Shown here: one piece after another, positions 49,916-59,410 of the stretch | How the letters are laid out: the number at the start of each line of letters is the position of its first letter | Numbering within the stretch: position 1 is the first letter of the stretch | NCBI RefSeq assembly: GCF_900142895.1 | Contig: NZ_LT670847.1 | Location: 930,001 to 994,000 of the forward strand | Reading direction: 5' to 3' | From: Vreelandella subglaciescola | Lineage (GTDB): Bacteria > Pseudomonadota > Gammaproteobacteria > Pseudomonadales > Halomonadaceae | Length of the DNA stretch: 64,000 nucleotides | The notes under the pieces: generated by a model | What the model was told of the DNA's origin: nothing | What the model saw: the letters and a program-made list of their open reading frames with translations, nothing else | Database searches by the model: none | Made by a program: the position numbers and the translations under genes

Positions 49916-50794
49916 TCATGCCTCCTTGTTGTCGTCTTTCTGCATGTTCATGATCGCGGTGTAGAACACCCAGGTGACCAGCAGGATGATCAGGAAATAG
50001 ATCAGCGAGAACGCCGCCGAGGGCCCCAGATCCTGCTGACCGATGGCCATGGTCGTCAGCGACTGGCTGAGGAAAGTCGTGGAGCTGCCGGGGCCGCCCC
50101 CCGTGAGTACGAAGGGCTCGGCATAGATCATGAAAGAGTGCATGAAGCGCAGCAGCACACCGATCACCAGCACATTGGTAAGCTTGGGCAGCTGTATGTA
50201 ACGGAAGACAGCCCACTTCGAGGCACGATCGATACGCGCGGCTTGATAGTAGGCATCGGGAATCGAGCGCAGGCCGCTGTAGCAGAGCAATGCGATCAGC
50301 GGCGTCCAGTGCCAGACATCCATCAGAATGATGGTCGCCCAGGCATCCACCGGACTCGCCGTGATGTTGTAACCATAGCCGAGCTGGCGAAGGCTCCAGC
50401 CCATCAGGCCGATATCCCCCCGGGTAAAGATCTGCCAGATGCTGCCCACCACGTTCCAGGGAATCAGTAGCGGCATGGTAACGAGGATCAGCACGGCCGA
50501 GGCCTGCCAGCCCTTCTTGGGCATGATCAGGGCAATACCGATCCCCAGTGGCACCTCGATGGCCAGCACCGTTATCGAGAAGGCGAACTGACGCAACACG
50601 GCCGCCTGGAGGGCCGGGTCGTTGAGCATCTCCTTGAACCATTCGGTGCCGGTGAAAAAACGCGTATTGGCATTAAAGACGTCCTGGACCGAGTAATTCA
50701 CCACGGTCATCAGCGGGATGACGGCCGAGAAAGCCACCAGCAGTAACATGGGCAGGATCAGCCACCATGCCCGGTTGTTATAGACCTTATTCAT
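49916..50794 (-). CDS. glpP: Glycerol ABC importer permease (GlpP-type)
   Basis: The 292-residue MalF-type permease starts MNKVYNNRAWWLILPMLLLVAFSAVIPL. Its EAA loop reads YSGLRSIPDAYYQAARIDRASKWAVFRYIQLPKL. The start at 50794 overlaps the ATPase gene by 8 bp, which favours it over an upstream ATG at 50842. It forms the membrane channel with the second permease. Confidence 0.88.
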   Translation of the reverse strand: MNKVYNNRAWWLILPMLLLVAFSAVIPLMTVVNYSVQDVFNANTRFFTGTEWFKEMLNDPALQAAVLRQFAFSITVLAIEVPLGIGIALIMPKKGWQASAVLILVTMPLLIPWNVVGSIWQIFTRGDIGLMGWSLRQLGYGYNITASPVDAWATIILMDVWHWTPLIALLCYSGLRSIPDAYYQAARIDRASKWAVFRYIQLPKLTNVLVIGVLLRFMHSFMIYAEPFVLTGGGPGSSTTFLSQSLTTMAIGQQDLGPSAAFSLIYFLIILLVTWVFYTAIMNMQKDDNKEA

Positions 50795-51887
50795 GGTCGA
50801 TCTCCACGCGGTATTCGTCGACGTAAAGGCCGAGTCGCTCATCGGGAAAGCGCAGCCATGCTTTCCCGCTGGGCGTCGCCTGGTCTTCCCCGATACGGGC
50901 CTTGAGCGCCATGCTGCCCAGCGTCAAATAGACAATCGAGTAGGTGCCCAGATCCTGGGCGTGCTCGACCCTGGCCTCCATGCCAGACTCGACCGGCTCG
51001 GCATGCACCTCGATGAATTCGGGACGGATTCCCAGCTTGATATGGGCGGAACGCGCCTGAGCGACGGCATCATGAACGTGCTTCCCGACCCTCAGCTCGG
51101 TGTTACCGGCCATCACCTGCCCGTCACGGGCCATGACCTCCAGGAAATTCATGCCCGGGCTGCCGATAAAGTAGCCCACAAAGGTGTGGTTGGGCCTCTC
51201 AAAGAGCTCTCTGGGTGTGCCGAATTGCACCACCTGCCCCTCGTACATCACGGCAATCTTGTCGGCGAAGGTGGAGGCCTCAAGCTGATCATGGGTCACG
51301 TAGACCATGGTGATCTCGAAGCGCTGGTGGATCTCCTTGAGCTTGCGACGCAGCTTCCCCTTGAGCTGAGGGTCGATAACCGTAAGCGGCTCATCGAAGA
51401 GGATCGCCGAGACATCCTCGCGCACCAGCCCCCTGCCCATGGAGACCTTCTGCTTCTCGTCGGCGGTGAGGTTCTTGGCCTTGCGCTTGAGTTGGTCGGT
51501 GAGCTCCAGCACGTCGGCGACTTCCATGACGCGCTCATGGACCCGGGCCTCGGGGGTCTTCACGTTACGCAGCGGAAAGGCCAAGTTGTCGTAGACGGTC
51601 ATGGTGTCGTAGATGACGGGGAACTGGAACACCTGGGCAATGTTGCGGGCCTCGGGGGGCAGGTCATTGACGACCTCGCCGTCGAAGAGCACCTCGCCAC
51701 TGGAGGGCTCCAGCAGGCCGGAGATGATGTTGAGCAGGGTCGACTTGCCGCAGCCGGATGGCCCGAGCAGCGCATAGGCCCCGCCCTGGTGCCAGACGTG
51801 ATCCATCTCGCGAATGGCATAGTCCTCCGGCGCAGTCGGGTTCGACAGGTAGGTGTGGGCCAGCGACTTCAGGGTGATTTCGGCCAT
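50787..51887 (-). CDS. glpT: Glycerol ABC importer ATPase (GlpT-type)
   Basis: The 366-residue MalK-like ATPase has Walker A GPSGCGKST, Walker B AILFDEPL and a C-terminal regulatory beta-barrel (TOBE-like, about residues 240-366). The ABC signature is weak: LTADEKQKVSMGRG replaces LSGGQ. A pair of different ATPases, one with an altered signature, is typical of GlpS/GlpT. Start one base after the GlpS stop. Confidence 0.88.
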   Translation of the reverse strand: MAEITLKSLAHTYLSNPTAPEDYAIREMDHVWHQGGAYALLGPSGCGKSTLLNIISGLLEPSSGEVLFDGEVVNDLPPEARNIAQVFQFPVIYDTMTVYDNLAFPLRNVKTPEARVHERVMEVADVLELTDQLKRKAKNLTADEKQKVSMGRGLVREDVSAILFDEPLTVIDPQLKGKLRRKLKEIHQRFEITMVYVTHDQLEASTFADKIAVMYEGQVVQFGTPRELFERPNHTFVGYFIGSPGMNFLEVMARDGQVMAGNTELRVGKHVHDAVAQARSAHIKLGIRPEFIEVHAEPVESGMEARVEHAQDLGTYSIVYLTLGSMALKARIGEDQATPSGKAWLRFPDERLGLYVDEYRVEIDHE

Positions 51888-51888
51888 G

Positions 51889-52977
51889 TCACACGCCTCC
51901 TAGATGCGTCGGGATATGCACCACCGCACCCTGGCGATCGAAGGCATAGACCTTGTGGGTCGGGAAATACAGTGTCACAGGGGCATCGACCGGGAACTCG
52001 TGGACCCCCTCGAGGTGTACCGTCATATGGAAGAGGTCGTTGTGCACATGAAGGAAGGTCTCGGAGCCGCTGATCTCCGCCAGATCGACGGTCATCTTCA
52101 CCTCGACGTCATCCTTGTCGCGGGGCGTGAGCGAGATGTGCGATGCGCGCACGCCAAAGCGATACTCCCCCGGCGTCAGAGTGCGCAAGTCGTCGTTGAT
52201 GGGGAAATGCAGCGTCTTGTCGAAGGTTACCTCGGCCCCGGAGATGGTCCCCTCGACGATGTTGATGGGGGGCTCGGAAAACATCTCCGCGGTCAGGATA
52301 TCGCGCGGACGATGGTAGACGTCTTCCGTCCGGCCATACTGCAGCAGGCGCCCTTCATTAAGAACAGCGGTGTTGCCACCCAACGCCAGGGCCTCAGCGG
52401 GTTCTGTGGTGGCATAGACGGCGATGCAGTTGCGTTCGCTGAACACTGAACGCAACTCGTCGCGGAATTCCTCGCGCAGCTTATAGTCGAGGTTGACCAG
52501 TGGCTCGTCGAAGAGCACGACATCGGCATCCTTAACCAACGCGCGCCCCATGGCGGTCCGCTGCTGCTGACCGCCGGACAGCTCGAGAGGCAGACGATCA
52601 AGCAGATGCTCGATATGCAACATCTCGGCGACATCCCGCACCCGGCGGTCGATCTCGGCGCGCTCGACCTTGGCCAGCTGGAGGGGCGACGCGATGTTGT
52701 CGTAGACGGAGAGGGCCGGATAGTTGATGAACTGCTGGTAGACCATGGACACATTGCGCTTGCGCACAGAGCGCCCGGTCACGTCCTCCCCATCCATCAG
52801 GATGCGCCCCCGAGTCGGCGCATCGAGTCCCGCCATCAAGCGCATCAGGGTAGTCTTGCCGGCCAGCGTCCGCCCCAGCAGGACGTTGAAGGAACCCGGC
52901 TGCAGCTCCAGGCTCACGCCCGAGATGTGAGTGGCGCCACCGACCACGTGGTCGATGTTATCTAGGATCAAGGACAT
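51889..52977 (-). CDS. glpS: Glycerol ABC importer ATPase (GlpS-type)
   Basis: The 362-residue ATPase has an unusual Walker A (GRTLAGKTT), a canonical LSGGQQQRTAMGRAL signature and Walker B VVLFDEPLVNLD. After the Q-loop the region INYPALSVYDNIASPL is conserved in MalK-type proteins. A TOBE-like domain follows. The His of the switch region reads YATTEPAEAL, with Thr in place of the usual His; its partner ATPase has YVTHDQLEA, so one composite site may be degenerate. Confidence 0.88.
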   Translation of the reverse strand: MSLILDNIDHVVGGATHISGVSLELQPGSFNVLLGRTLAGKTTLMRLMAGLDAPTRGRILMDGEDVTGRSVRKRNVSMVYQQFINYPALSVYDNIASPLQLAKVERAEIDRRVRDVAEMLHIEHLLDRLPLELSGGQQQRTAMGRALVKDADVVLFDEPLVNLDYKLREEFRDELRSVFSERNCIAVYATTEPAEALALGGNTAVLNEGRLLQYGRTEDVYHRPRDILTAEMFSEPPINIVEGTISGAEVTFDKTLHFPINDDLRTLTPGEYRFGVRASHISLTPRDKDDVEVKMTVDLAEISGSETFLHVHNDLFHMTVHLEGVHEFPVDAPVTLYFPTHKVYAFDRQGAVVHIPTHLGGV

Positions 52978-53216
52978 ACAGATCTCGACAGTTCGTTGTT
53001 ATGTTATGAGTTCTGAGACTGTTCAACACAACCTAGTCGAGATTCGCTTTCAAACACAAATATCTTCAACCGAAAACACTATCGATTTGACTGACGAGTC
53101 CGTTATTTTCAAGTTATATCACTGTTTCAAAATGGTATTTTGGATATATCAAACTTTTGTCCAAGAGCAATAGATCGGAGGGTGGCCGAAAGACTGGCAT
53201 GCATACTGCGCTGCAT

Positions 53217-53236
53217 AATGATCGAAAACGAACATT
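53217..53236. promoter_or_regulatory. GlpR-like operator upstream of the importer operon
   Basis: The 20-bp palindrome has half-sites AATGATCGAA and AACGAACATT; the second equals the E. coli GlpR half-site. It lies between glpK and glpS, about 240 bp before the glpS start. The rest of the 287-bp gap is AT-rich, as expected for a promoter region. Confidence 0.7.
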
Positions 53237-53264
53237 ATATGCTTACAGCACGAACAGCAGCCGG

Positions 53265-54749
53265 CTATTGAGTACGCACCCGCTCGACGGCCTCTTTCCA
53301 GCCATCGTATAGCCGCGCGCGTTCTGCCTCGGCCATCTGCGGCGAAAAGCGCCGCTCGCACTGCCAAAGCCCGGCAATCTCGTCGAGGTCGCGATACCAG
53401 CCCAGGCGCAGCCCGGCGAGATAAGCGGCCCCTAGCGCCGTGGTCTCCAGTACCGTCGGCCGATCCACCGAGACGCCGAGCATATCGGCGAGAAATTGCA
53501 TGACCCAATTGTTGGCTACCATGCCGCCATCGACCCTCAGGATGCCAGGCGATGCCGCCATATCGTCATCCATACACTCCTGCAGGTCTCGCGTCTGATA
53601 GCAGACGGCCTGGAGACCGGCGGCGACGATCTCGGCAATCCCGGTGTCCCGAGTCAGGCCAAGAATGGCGCCTCGCGCCTTGGGATCCCAGTGCGGTGCC
53701 CCGAGACCGGTAAACGCCGGCACCAGATAGACGCTGTGACCACTGCGCGTCTGGCATGCCAGGGCCTCCGTCTCGGCGGCATCGGCAAACAGTTGCAGGC
53801 CATCGCGCAGCCACTGCACAGTGGCTCCCGCCACGAAAATACTGCCCTCTATGGCGTAGGTGGGCGTGCCATTAAGCCGATAGGCCACCGTAGTCAGCAG
53901 GCGATTACGCGAGATCTCGGGGCTCTCACCGGTGTTGACGATCATGAAGCAGCCGGTGCCATAGGTGCTCTTGCCCATGCCCGGCGAGAAACAGGCCTGA
54001 CCGACCAGGGCAGCCTGCTGGTCACCCGCCACGCCGGCGATGGGCAGTTCATGCCCCAGCCACTGGCGTTCTACTATACCGAAGTCGTCACTGGAATCCT
54101 GGACTGTCGGCAACAAGCTCGCCGGAATATCGAACAGATCCAGCAGCACTTCGTCCCAGCACTGCTCATGGATATTGAACAGGGCCGTACGCGAGGCGTT
54201 GGTCGCATCGGTGGCATGCACTCGGCCACCGGTCAGGCGCCAGATCAGGAAGGTATCAACGGTGCCGAAGGCCAGCTCGCCCCGTTCGGCCCGAGCCCGG
54301 GCACCAGGCACCTCATCGAGCAGCCAGGCCAGCTTGGTAGCCGAAAAGTAGGGGTCGATCAGCAGTCCCGTCCGCGCCTGAACATCATCGAGATGACCCG
54401 CCCGGCGCAACTCGTGGCAGGCCTCATCGGTGCGACGATCCTGCCAGACGATAGCGTTATACAGCGGCTTACCCGTGTACCGATCCCACACCAGGGTCGT
54501 CTCGCGCTGATTGGTGATACCGACCCCGGCGATCGCCTGGGAGGCCACCCCAGCCTCGGCCAACACCTCGCGGCAGGTGGTGAGAACGCTCTCCCAGATA
54601 TCCTCCGGGTCATGCTCGATCCAGCCATCATGAGGAAAGTGCTGGGGAAACTCACGCTGCGCCATGGCGATGCGGCATCCCTGCCGATCGAAGAGGATGG
54701 CGCGGGAGCTGGTAGTGCCCTGGTCAATGGCCAAGAGATATGAAGCCAT
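53265..54749 (-). CDS. glpK: Glycerol kinase
   Basis: The 494-residue FGGY kinase starts [21 protein letters not shown] and carries the glycerol-specific [35 protein letters not shown] and [12 protein letters not shown] motifs. It traps imported glycerol as glycerol-3-phosphate. The start at 54749 is preferred over 54758 because AGGA is 9 nt upstream. It lies upstream of the importer operon, each with its own GlpR-like site. Confidence 0.96.
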   Translation of the reverse strand: MASYLLAIDQGTTSSRAILFDRQGCRIAMAQREFPQHFPHDGWIEHDPEDIWESVLTTCREVLAEAGVASQAIAGVGITNQRETTLVWDRYTGKPLYNAIVWQDRRTDEACHELRRAGHLDDVQARTGLLIDPYFSATKLAWLLDEVPGARARAERGELAFGTVDTFLIWRLTGGRVHATDATNASRTALFNIHEQCWDEVLLDLFDIPASLLPTVQDSSDDFGIVERQWLGHELPIAGVAGDQQAALVGQACFSPGMGKSTYGTGCFMIVNTGESPEISRNRLLTTVAYRLNGTPTYAIEGSIFVAGATVQWLRDGLQLFADAAETEALACQTRSGHSVYLVPAFTGLGAPHWDPKARGAILGLTRDTGIAEIVAAGLQAVCYQTRDLQECMDDDMAASPGILRVDGGMVANNWVMQFLADMLGVSVDRPTVLETTALGAAYLAGLRLGWYRDLDEIAGLWQCERRFSPQMAEAERARLYDGWKEAVERVRTQ

Positions 54750-54799
54750 GGCAAGCATCCTGTTGTTGTAGTGGCCTGCGGATTTCGCTTTTAAACGCT

Positions 54800-54819
54800 A
54801 ATGTTCGTTTGTGATCATT
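54800..54819. promoter_or_regulatory. GlpR-like operator upstream of glpK
   Basis: Half-sites AATGTTCGTT (exact) and TGTGATCATT (partial) form a 20-bp imperfect palindrome 50 bp before the glpK start. It is similar to the site at 53217 with the better half-site on the opposite side. Confidence 0.65.
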
Positions 54820-54928
54820 CAGACTACTCCAGCTGCCTACCTCGCTCAAATACCTCATGCCGCAGCCACTACGACGTTGGATCAAGAACCAGTTAATAAC
54901 CCCCGCGCCACTGAATCGCTCGGACGCT

Positions 54929-55528
54929 TCAGCCGAGGGCCAGATTCAGGGCAATCACTGCCAACATCAGCGCAATTACGCCATCGATCAGCCGCCAGGC
55001 ACGAGGCGTCGATAACCAGGGAGACAACAGGGCGCCACACCAGGCCAGTAGCCCGAACCATAGCATCGAGGCACTGCCCGCGCCCGCCACAAAGGCCACC
55101 TCACTCTCCTGCTGGGCTCCCACCGATGGAATCAGCAACAGGGTATCCAGATAGACCTGGGGGTTCAGTACCGTCACCGCCAGAGTGGTCAGGATAATGC
55201 CCAGAACACTCCGCTTTTCGGCCTCTGCCCGCTCCAGCCCCTGGCGTCCCATAATCGCTCGATAAAGGCCCTGGGCTGCCAGCCAGGCCAGAAACACCAC
55301 GCCCAGCCAACGCATTATCGCCATGGCTTCCGGCATCGCCAGCAGCACGGCGCTGACGCCGAACATGCCAACGGTGATCAGCAACAGGTCGGTACTCATG
55401 CAAAGTCCGGCTGACCACCAATGGTGCTCACGACGCACGGCCAGACCAAGCACATAGGCATTCTGTGCGCCAATGGCAATAATGATGCCACCACTCACCA
55501 GCAGGCCTGTAAGATAACTTTCCCACAT
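54929..55528 (-). CDS. argO: LysE/ArgO-family amino acid exporter
   Basis: The 199-residue membrane protein has GGIIIAIGAQNAYVLGLAVRREH, the family fingerprint, and about six hydrophobic segments, with TVLNPQVYLDTLLLIPS in the middle. It exports arginine or lysine. The ATG at 55528 sits 9 nt from AGG, better than the one at 55537. It is divergent from the ArgP-like gene, the usual arrangement of the regulator and its target. Confidence 0.88.
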   Translation of the reverse strand: MWESYLTGLLVSGGIIIAIGAQNAYVLGLAVRREHHWWSAGLCMSTDLLLITVGMFGVSAVLLAMPEAMAIMRWLGVVFLAWLAAQGLYRAIMGRQGLERAEAEKRSVLGIILTTLAVTVLNPQVYLDTLLLIPSVGAQQESEVAFVAGAGSASMLWFGLLAWCGALLSPWLSTPRAWRLIDGVIALMLAVIALNLALG

Positions 55529-55626
55529 CGATATCATCCTTTATTGATCATTCAGCATGAATGACAGAATAGCGATACATCGTTATGATAAAAAATCATC
55601 TTTCTTATCCTGTATTAAATTTTCTT

Positions 55627-56574
55627 ATGCTTGATTACAAATTGCTCAGCGCTCTGGCAACGGTCATCGAATGTGGTGGCTTTGAACGTGCCGGCGAGGC
55701 GCTCGGCCTCTCCCAGTCTGCGGTGTCACAGCGGATCAAGACTCTGGAAATTCGGCTGGGTCAGCCCGTGCTGGTGCGCCACCCGCAACTGACCGCCACA
55801 CCAGCCGGACAACGCCTGCTGAATCATTATCAGCGAGTTTGCCTGCTTGAACGCGAGCTGGGCCAGACGTTACCCACGCTGGAGGCGGCCTCACCCCGCC
55901 TGCGAATCGCCCTGAACGCCGACAGCCTGGTGACATGGTGGGCCTCGGCCGTCAGTGCTTTCTGTCGACGCGAGAACGTTCTGATGGATCTGGTGATCGA
56001 AGATCAGGATGTGGGGCTCAAGCGCCTGCGAGATGGCGATGTGGCTGCCTGCCTGTGTGCCAGTGACCAGCCAATAGCCGGCGCTCGATGCGTATCACTG
56101 GGCACGATGACCTATCATCCCATGGCCACTCCCGACTATGTCGCCGATTATTTTCCCGATGGCCCCGGCGAGAAAGCCTTTCGTCAGGCACCGGCCATCG
56201 TTTATGGACCCAATGATCAGCTACAGCATCGTTTTCTGTCCCAGTTTGGCTACCACGGGCCCTTTCCGTATCATCTCTGTCCGGAATCGGAAGGCTTTGT
56301 ACGTCTGGCCAGCGCCGGCATGGGGTACGGCATGATACCGATAATACAGGTACAAGAAGCCGTCGAACGAGGCGAGTTGATCAGCCTGGCACCGGGCCAT
56401 GCGCTATCTGTGCCCCTCTACTGGCACTTTTGGCGCCACAGCGGGGATCTCATGGAGCGCCTGACTCAGGAACTTGCCGCCACCTCATTAGACGCTGACG
56501 GTGGCTTGCGAGGCCATGACGATAGGAAAAATCATCCTGAAAAAGGCTCTGCCGCCGCACTTGGCTATTCGTGA
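55627..56574 (+). CDS. argP: ArgP/IciA-type LysR regulator
   Basis: The 315-residue LysR-type protein has an N-terminal wHTH (FERAGEALGLSQSAVSQRIKTLE) and the effector domain LRIALNADSLVTWWASAVSAF, matching E. coli ArgP in order and spacing. It should activate argO in response to arginine/lysine. The 89-98 bp gap between them holds the operators. The C terminus after TSLDADGGL is not ArgP-like, and the TGA stop lies in the IS200/IS605 end at 56571; the last few residues may derive from insertion. Confidence 0.88.
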   Translation: MLDYKLLSALATVIECGGFERAGEALGLSQSAVSQRIKTLEIRLGQPVLVRHPQLTATPAGQRLLNHYQRVCLLERELGQTLPTLEAASPRLRIALNADSLVTWWASAVSAFCRRENVLMDLVIEDQDVGLKRLRDGDVAACLCASDQPIAGARCVSLGTMTYHPMATPDYVADYFPDGPGEKAFRQAPAIVYGPNDQLQHRFLSQFGYHGPFPYHLCPESEGFVRLASAGMGYGMIPIIQVQEAVERGELISLAPGHALSVPLYWHFWRHSGDLMERLTQELAATSLDADGGLRGHDDRKNHPEKGSAAALGYS

Positions 56575-56589
56575 CTGCTCCCCGCCCTA
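56571..56589. repeat. IS200/IS605-type right end
   Basis: The sequence gtgactgctccccgcccta is identical to 11600-11618 and is followed by gcgctgacgcgc and cggggc, which can fold back on the ccccgccc block. It lies at the end of argP and 75 bp from the tnpB remnant stop, where an IS200/IS605 right end should be. Confidence 0.55.
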
Positions 56590-56663
56590 AGCGCTGACGC
56601 GCCACGGACGGGGCTTCCCACTTCAACGGCTGCTACCGACAACGTGCCGGCTTTACGCGAGCC

Positions 56664-57473
56664 TCAATGGGCAGAGACGGACAGCCCTTCCGCCTTTAAC
56701 TGGATCAGGCCCTGACACTTGATGTTCAGGGCCGCGTTGATATCCCGATCATTTGAGGATGCACAATGAGGACAATCCCACGATCGAACATTCAGCGGCA
56801 TTGAGGCCATCTTGTGCTGGCAGGCATGGCAGGTTTTGGAGCTGGGAAACCATTGATCTATTTTGACCAGGTGCTTGCCCTGTTCCTTCGCTTTGTACGC
56901 CAGCTTGGTGATCAAAGCATGCCACGACGCATCGCCAATATGCCTGGCGAGTTTGCCGTTCTGCATCATGTTTTTAACTTTCAGTGTCTCGACGATCACC
57001 GCTTGGTTGTCGTCAACGATCTGTCGAGAAAGTTTGTGCTGGAAGTCGTTGCGGGCATTGGCCACCCGCTCGTGAGCTTTGGCAACCAATAGGCGGGCTT
57101 TAGCCCGTTTGGCACTGCCTTTTGTCTTGCGCGATAGTGACTGCTGTTTACGCTTGAGGTTCTTCTGCGCCTGCTTGATAAAGCGCGGATTCGCTGTTTT
57201 CGTGCCATTGGAATCAATGGCCAGGTGCGAGAGCCCCATGTCGAGGCCGACAACATTAGCGGCCTCAATATCCATTAACGGTGCCGGTTCGGCTTGTTCC
57301 GTTTCAAACAGCAACGAGGCGTAGTGTTTGCCGGTGACAGTGCGAGACAGCGTGATGCTTTTCAGCTTACCGGCTATCGGACGGTGGATACGGGCTTTTA
57401 TCGCCTTGAGCTTGGGCACCTTGATCCAGCTATCACCGGCCTTGACGCCGACACAGTGATAGCTGGACTGCCG
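56664..57473 (-). pseudogene. tnpB remnant (IS200/IS605 OrfB, N-terminally truncated)
   Basis: About 270 codons encode the RuvC-like and zinc-finger parts of TnpB: GLDMGLSHLA (first Asp), VIVETLKVKNMM (Glu), CHACQHK...CPHC zinc ribbon, and NDRDINAALNI (last Asp). Homology begins at RQSSYHCVGVKAGDSWIKVPKLKAI, well inside the protein; about 110-120 N-terminal residues are missing. A GTG at 57419 could still start a 251-residue product. The catalytic residues remain, but without the N-terminal wedge/recognition part it should not act as a guided nuclease. Confidence 0.8.
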
Positions 57474-57693
57474 TATTATTGAGTTCGATGGCGAGGAAGA
57501 CCACGTTCATGTTCTTGTCGAGTATCCGCCAAAGCTAGCGATTAGCGTGTTGGTCAATAATTTGAAATCTACGTCATCCCGACGTATTCGATTATTAAAT
57601 GGCCACATTCCGCGATTGAGTAAAAGTGCCGCACTGTGGTCGCGGTCGTATTTTGCGTGTAGCGCAGGAGGAGCGACGATCGAGACGCTTAAA
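57463..57693 (+). pseudogene. tnpA remnant (IS200/IS605 Y1 transposase), cut by IS1380 copy 2
   Basis: On the plus strand the frame reads LDCRIIEFDGEEDHVHVLVEYPP and then KLAISVLVNNLKSTSSRRIR and LWSRSYFACSAGGATIETL. This is the HUH-containing middle and the following part of a TnpA single-strand transposase (HVH motif). A TAG precedes at 57460, and the N-terminal third is missing. The C terminus with the nucleophile Tyr is cut by the IS1380 end at 57694. The tnpA and tnpB remnants meet head to head at 57463-57473, so an internal deletion removed both starts. Confidence 0.75.
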
Positions 57694-59410
57694 CCCGCCT
57701 TATTCATCAGGACGCCGAACGAGCGTTTTACGTCCCGTGGTGACCGGGACCGACCGGCTTTTATGTCATACGGTCGCTGAGTAGCCGATTAGCACATAGC
57801 TTTATCGTATCAATGCCGTGATATTTATAACTGAAGTTCATTGGTTTCGAGTGACGGCGCAGCCGTGGTCGTCGGCCTCCATAGTGGCCGTTTTGTCTGC
57901 TGGAAAAGGCTGAGTAATGCGACGTGTCAGGTCAATGCCGTCAGCCGCGGCAACCCTTTCAGTAAAGATGGCCACCATTTATCGGCGGCATCGCCGAGGT
58001 GCACGGTGATGCGCCGGGCGTGCACTGTCAGCGTGGCGGCCACCTTAAGCACCTGCTCGCGCATCCGCTTCAGGCTCCAGCCCTGCCGGGTCTGTCGTTC
58101 CAACAGGCAACGCAGCCCGTGTAGCACCTGATAAGCGCAGAGAGTCAGCAGCAGGTTTACCTCGTTGCGGGCCATGACGTCCTGGACGGTGGAGACACCG
58201 CGATCAGTCGAGGAGAGATGCAGGTCGAGCGCCGACTTCACCTCGCCCATGTGGGCTTCGGCGCTGCCGCGCTTGCGATAAAGCGCCAGGACCTTTTCCG
58301 GCGGCCAGTTGAACTTGCCGAGGTTGGTGACCAAAAAGAAGGCATGCAGCAGCAGATCATCGGGCCGCTCTTGTACCACCAGCACCACGCGCCGCGGCGC
58401 CGGCCAGGTACCGGCTTGGTACGCCAGGTCATGGCACCATTCCCGAGGTTGCTCGGGGGGCCGGCCGCGTGGCCGCTTCAGATGTGGCGCTGCCAGTGTC
58501 TGCAGGCCCGTATGACTGCGCAACCGGCCCAGATACTCGATGTCGCGATCTTCCAGCGCCTCAAGCGTGTCGTTGTCGGTGAAACCCGCGTCGATGCGTA
58601 CCTTGACCTTGGCCCCGGTGCTCTCGTTGAGTCGCCGCACCAGATGTGGGATCCAGGTATCGGCATTCTCGGCTGGGCCGGCGTTACCTTCACGCAGCAG
58701 ACCGCCCACCATGTCGCCGGTCTCTGCCAGCGAGGCCACCAAAGGCGAGTAGATTCTGGCCCCGTAAAGTCCATGAAACGCCGAACCGCCCTGGTGGCCG
58801 TGGACGTCGATCGGCAAGCCGTCGATGTCCAGCGTCAGATGCTCGGGGCGTTCGCCGCCGTCCAGCGAGGTCAGTCGCCAGACCGCCAGCCGCAGCAGGC
58901 CCTCATGCACGGTATCGATATTGTCGTCGCGGCCCAGGCACGTCAGCAGCCGCGACAGCGTCGCTTGAGATGGCCGGTCCTGAGCCAACGGCGTTGTCCC
59001 GCGGGCATCACTGCAGGCTAGCTGCCAGAGCGGGTCACGGCGGAGCGTGTCGGTATCGCTGAGGTCGATCCAGCCCATCGAACGCTGCAGCACCAGGGTA
59101 CGCAGCTGGCTGGCTAACGAGTGGCGGACGCGATCCGGGTCGCGATGATCGACCAGATGGTCGTCCAGCGCATCGATCATGCCGCTGTTGTCGAGGGCTT
59201 CACGCAACAGCAAAGCACCGCTGTCGCTGGTGGTGCGATGGCCGCTGAGCTCGACGCGGATGGACCCGTTGCATGACGGGGTCCAGGGGGATAGGCTTTC
59301 ACCCATGGCGAGTGGTCCTCTTGAGTCAAGTTCGGTTAGGAACATATTGATTCTACAAGAGAAACTGCTCGCCATCTTCTTTTCTGTCTCAGCCCGGTGA
59401 ATAAGGCGGG
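57694..59410 (-). mobile_element. IS1380-family insertion sequence, copy 2 (1717 bp)
   Basis: It has the same inverted-repeat ends as copy 1 (cccgccttattca on the left; tgaataaggcggg on the right). The flanks are TTAAA (57689-57693) and GTGAT (59411-59415), so there is no target duplication. The left flank is tnpA; the right flank belongs to a phage/plasmid-type element. Confidence 0.92.
57927..59306 (-). CDS. IS1380-family transposase, copy 2
   Basis: The 459-residue protein differs from copy 1 at four positions: Asn/Asp before GGERPEH, Asp/Asn in GKF(D/N)WPP, Ser/Ala and Met/Leu in VKS(S/A)LD(M/L)HL. All catalytic motifs are kept. As with copy 1, a longer reading frame to 59375 exists, but the extra 23 codons cover the variable leader. 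Confidence 0.9.
   Translation of the reverse strand: MGESLSPWTPSCNGSIRVELSGHRTTSDSGALLLREALDNSGMIDALDDHLVDHRDPDRVRHSLASQLRTLVLQRSMGWIDLSDTDTLRRDPLWQLACSDARGTTPLAQDRPSQATLSRLLTCLGRDDNIDTVHEGLLRLAVWRLTSLDGGERPEHLTLDIDGLPIDVHGHQGGSAFHGLYGARIYSPLVASLAETGDMVGGLLREGNAGPAENADTWIPHLVRRLNESTGAKVKVRIDAGFTDNDTLEALEDRDIEYLGRLRSHTGLQTLAAPHLKRPRGRPPEQPREWCHDLAYQAGTWPAPRRVVLVVQERPDDLLLHAFFLVTNLGKFNWPPEKVLALYRKRGSAEAHMGEVKSALDLHLSSTDRGVSTVQDVMARNEVNLLLTLCAYQVLHGLRCLLERQTRQGWSLKRMREQVLKVAATLTVHARRITVHLGDAADKWWPSLLKGLPRLTALT

Noticed and set aside
49911..50642. 243-residue minus-strand frame in the permease gene
   Set aside because: It is a frame-shifted shadow of the GlpP-type permease; only the other frame has membrane helices and the EAA loop.
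50793..52073. 426-residue plus-strand open frame across the glycerol ATPase genes
   Set aside because: It is antisense to glpT and glpS, which have full ABC motifs; high GC keeps the opposite frame open.
53496..54743. 415-residue plus-strand open frame across glpK
   Set aside because: It is the antisense shadow of glpK, with no recognisable domain.
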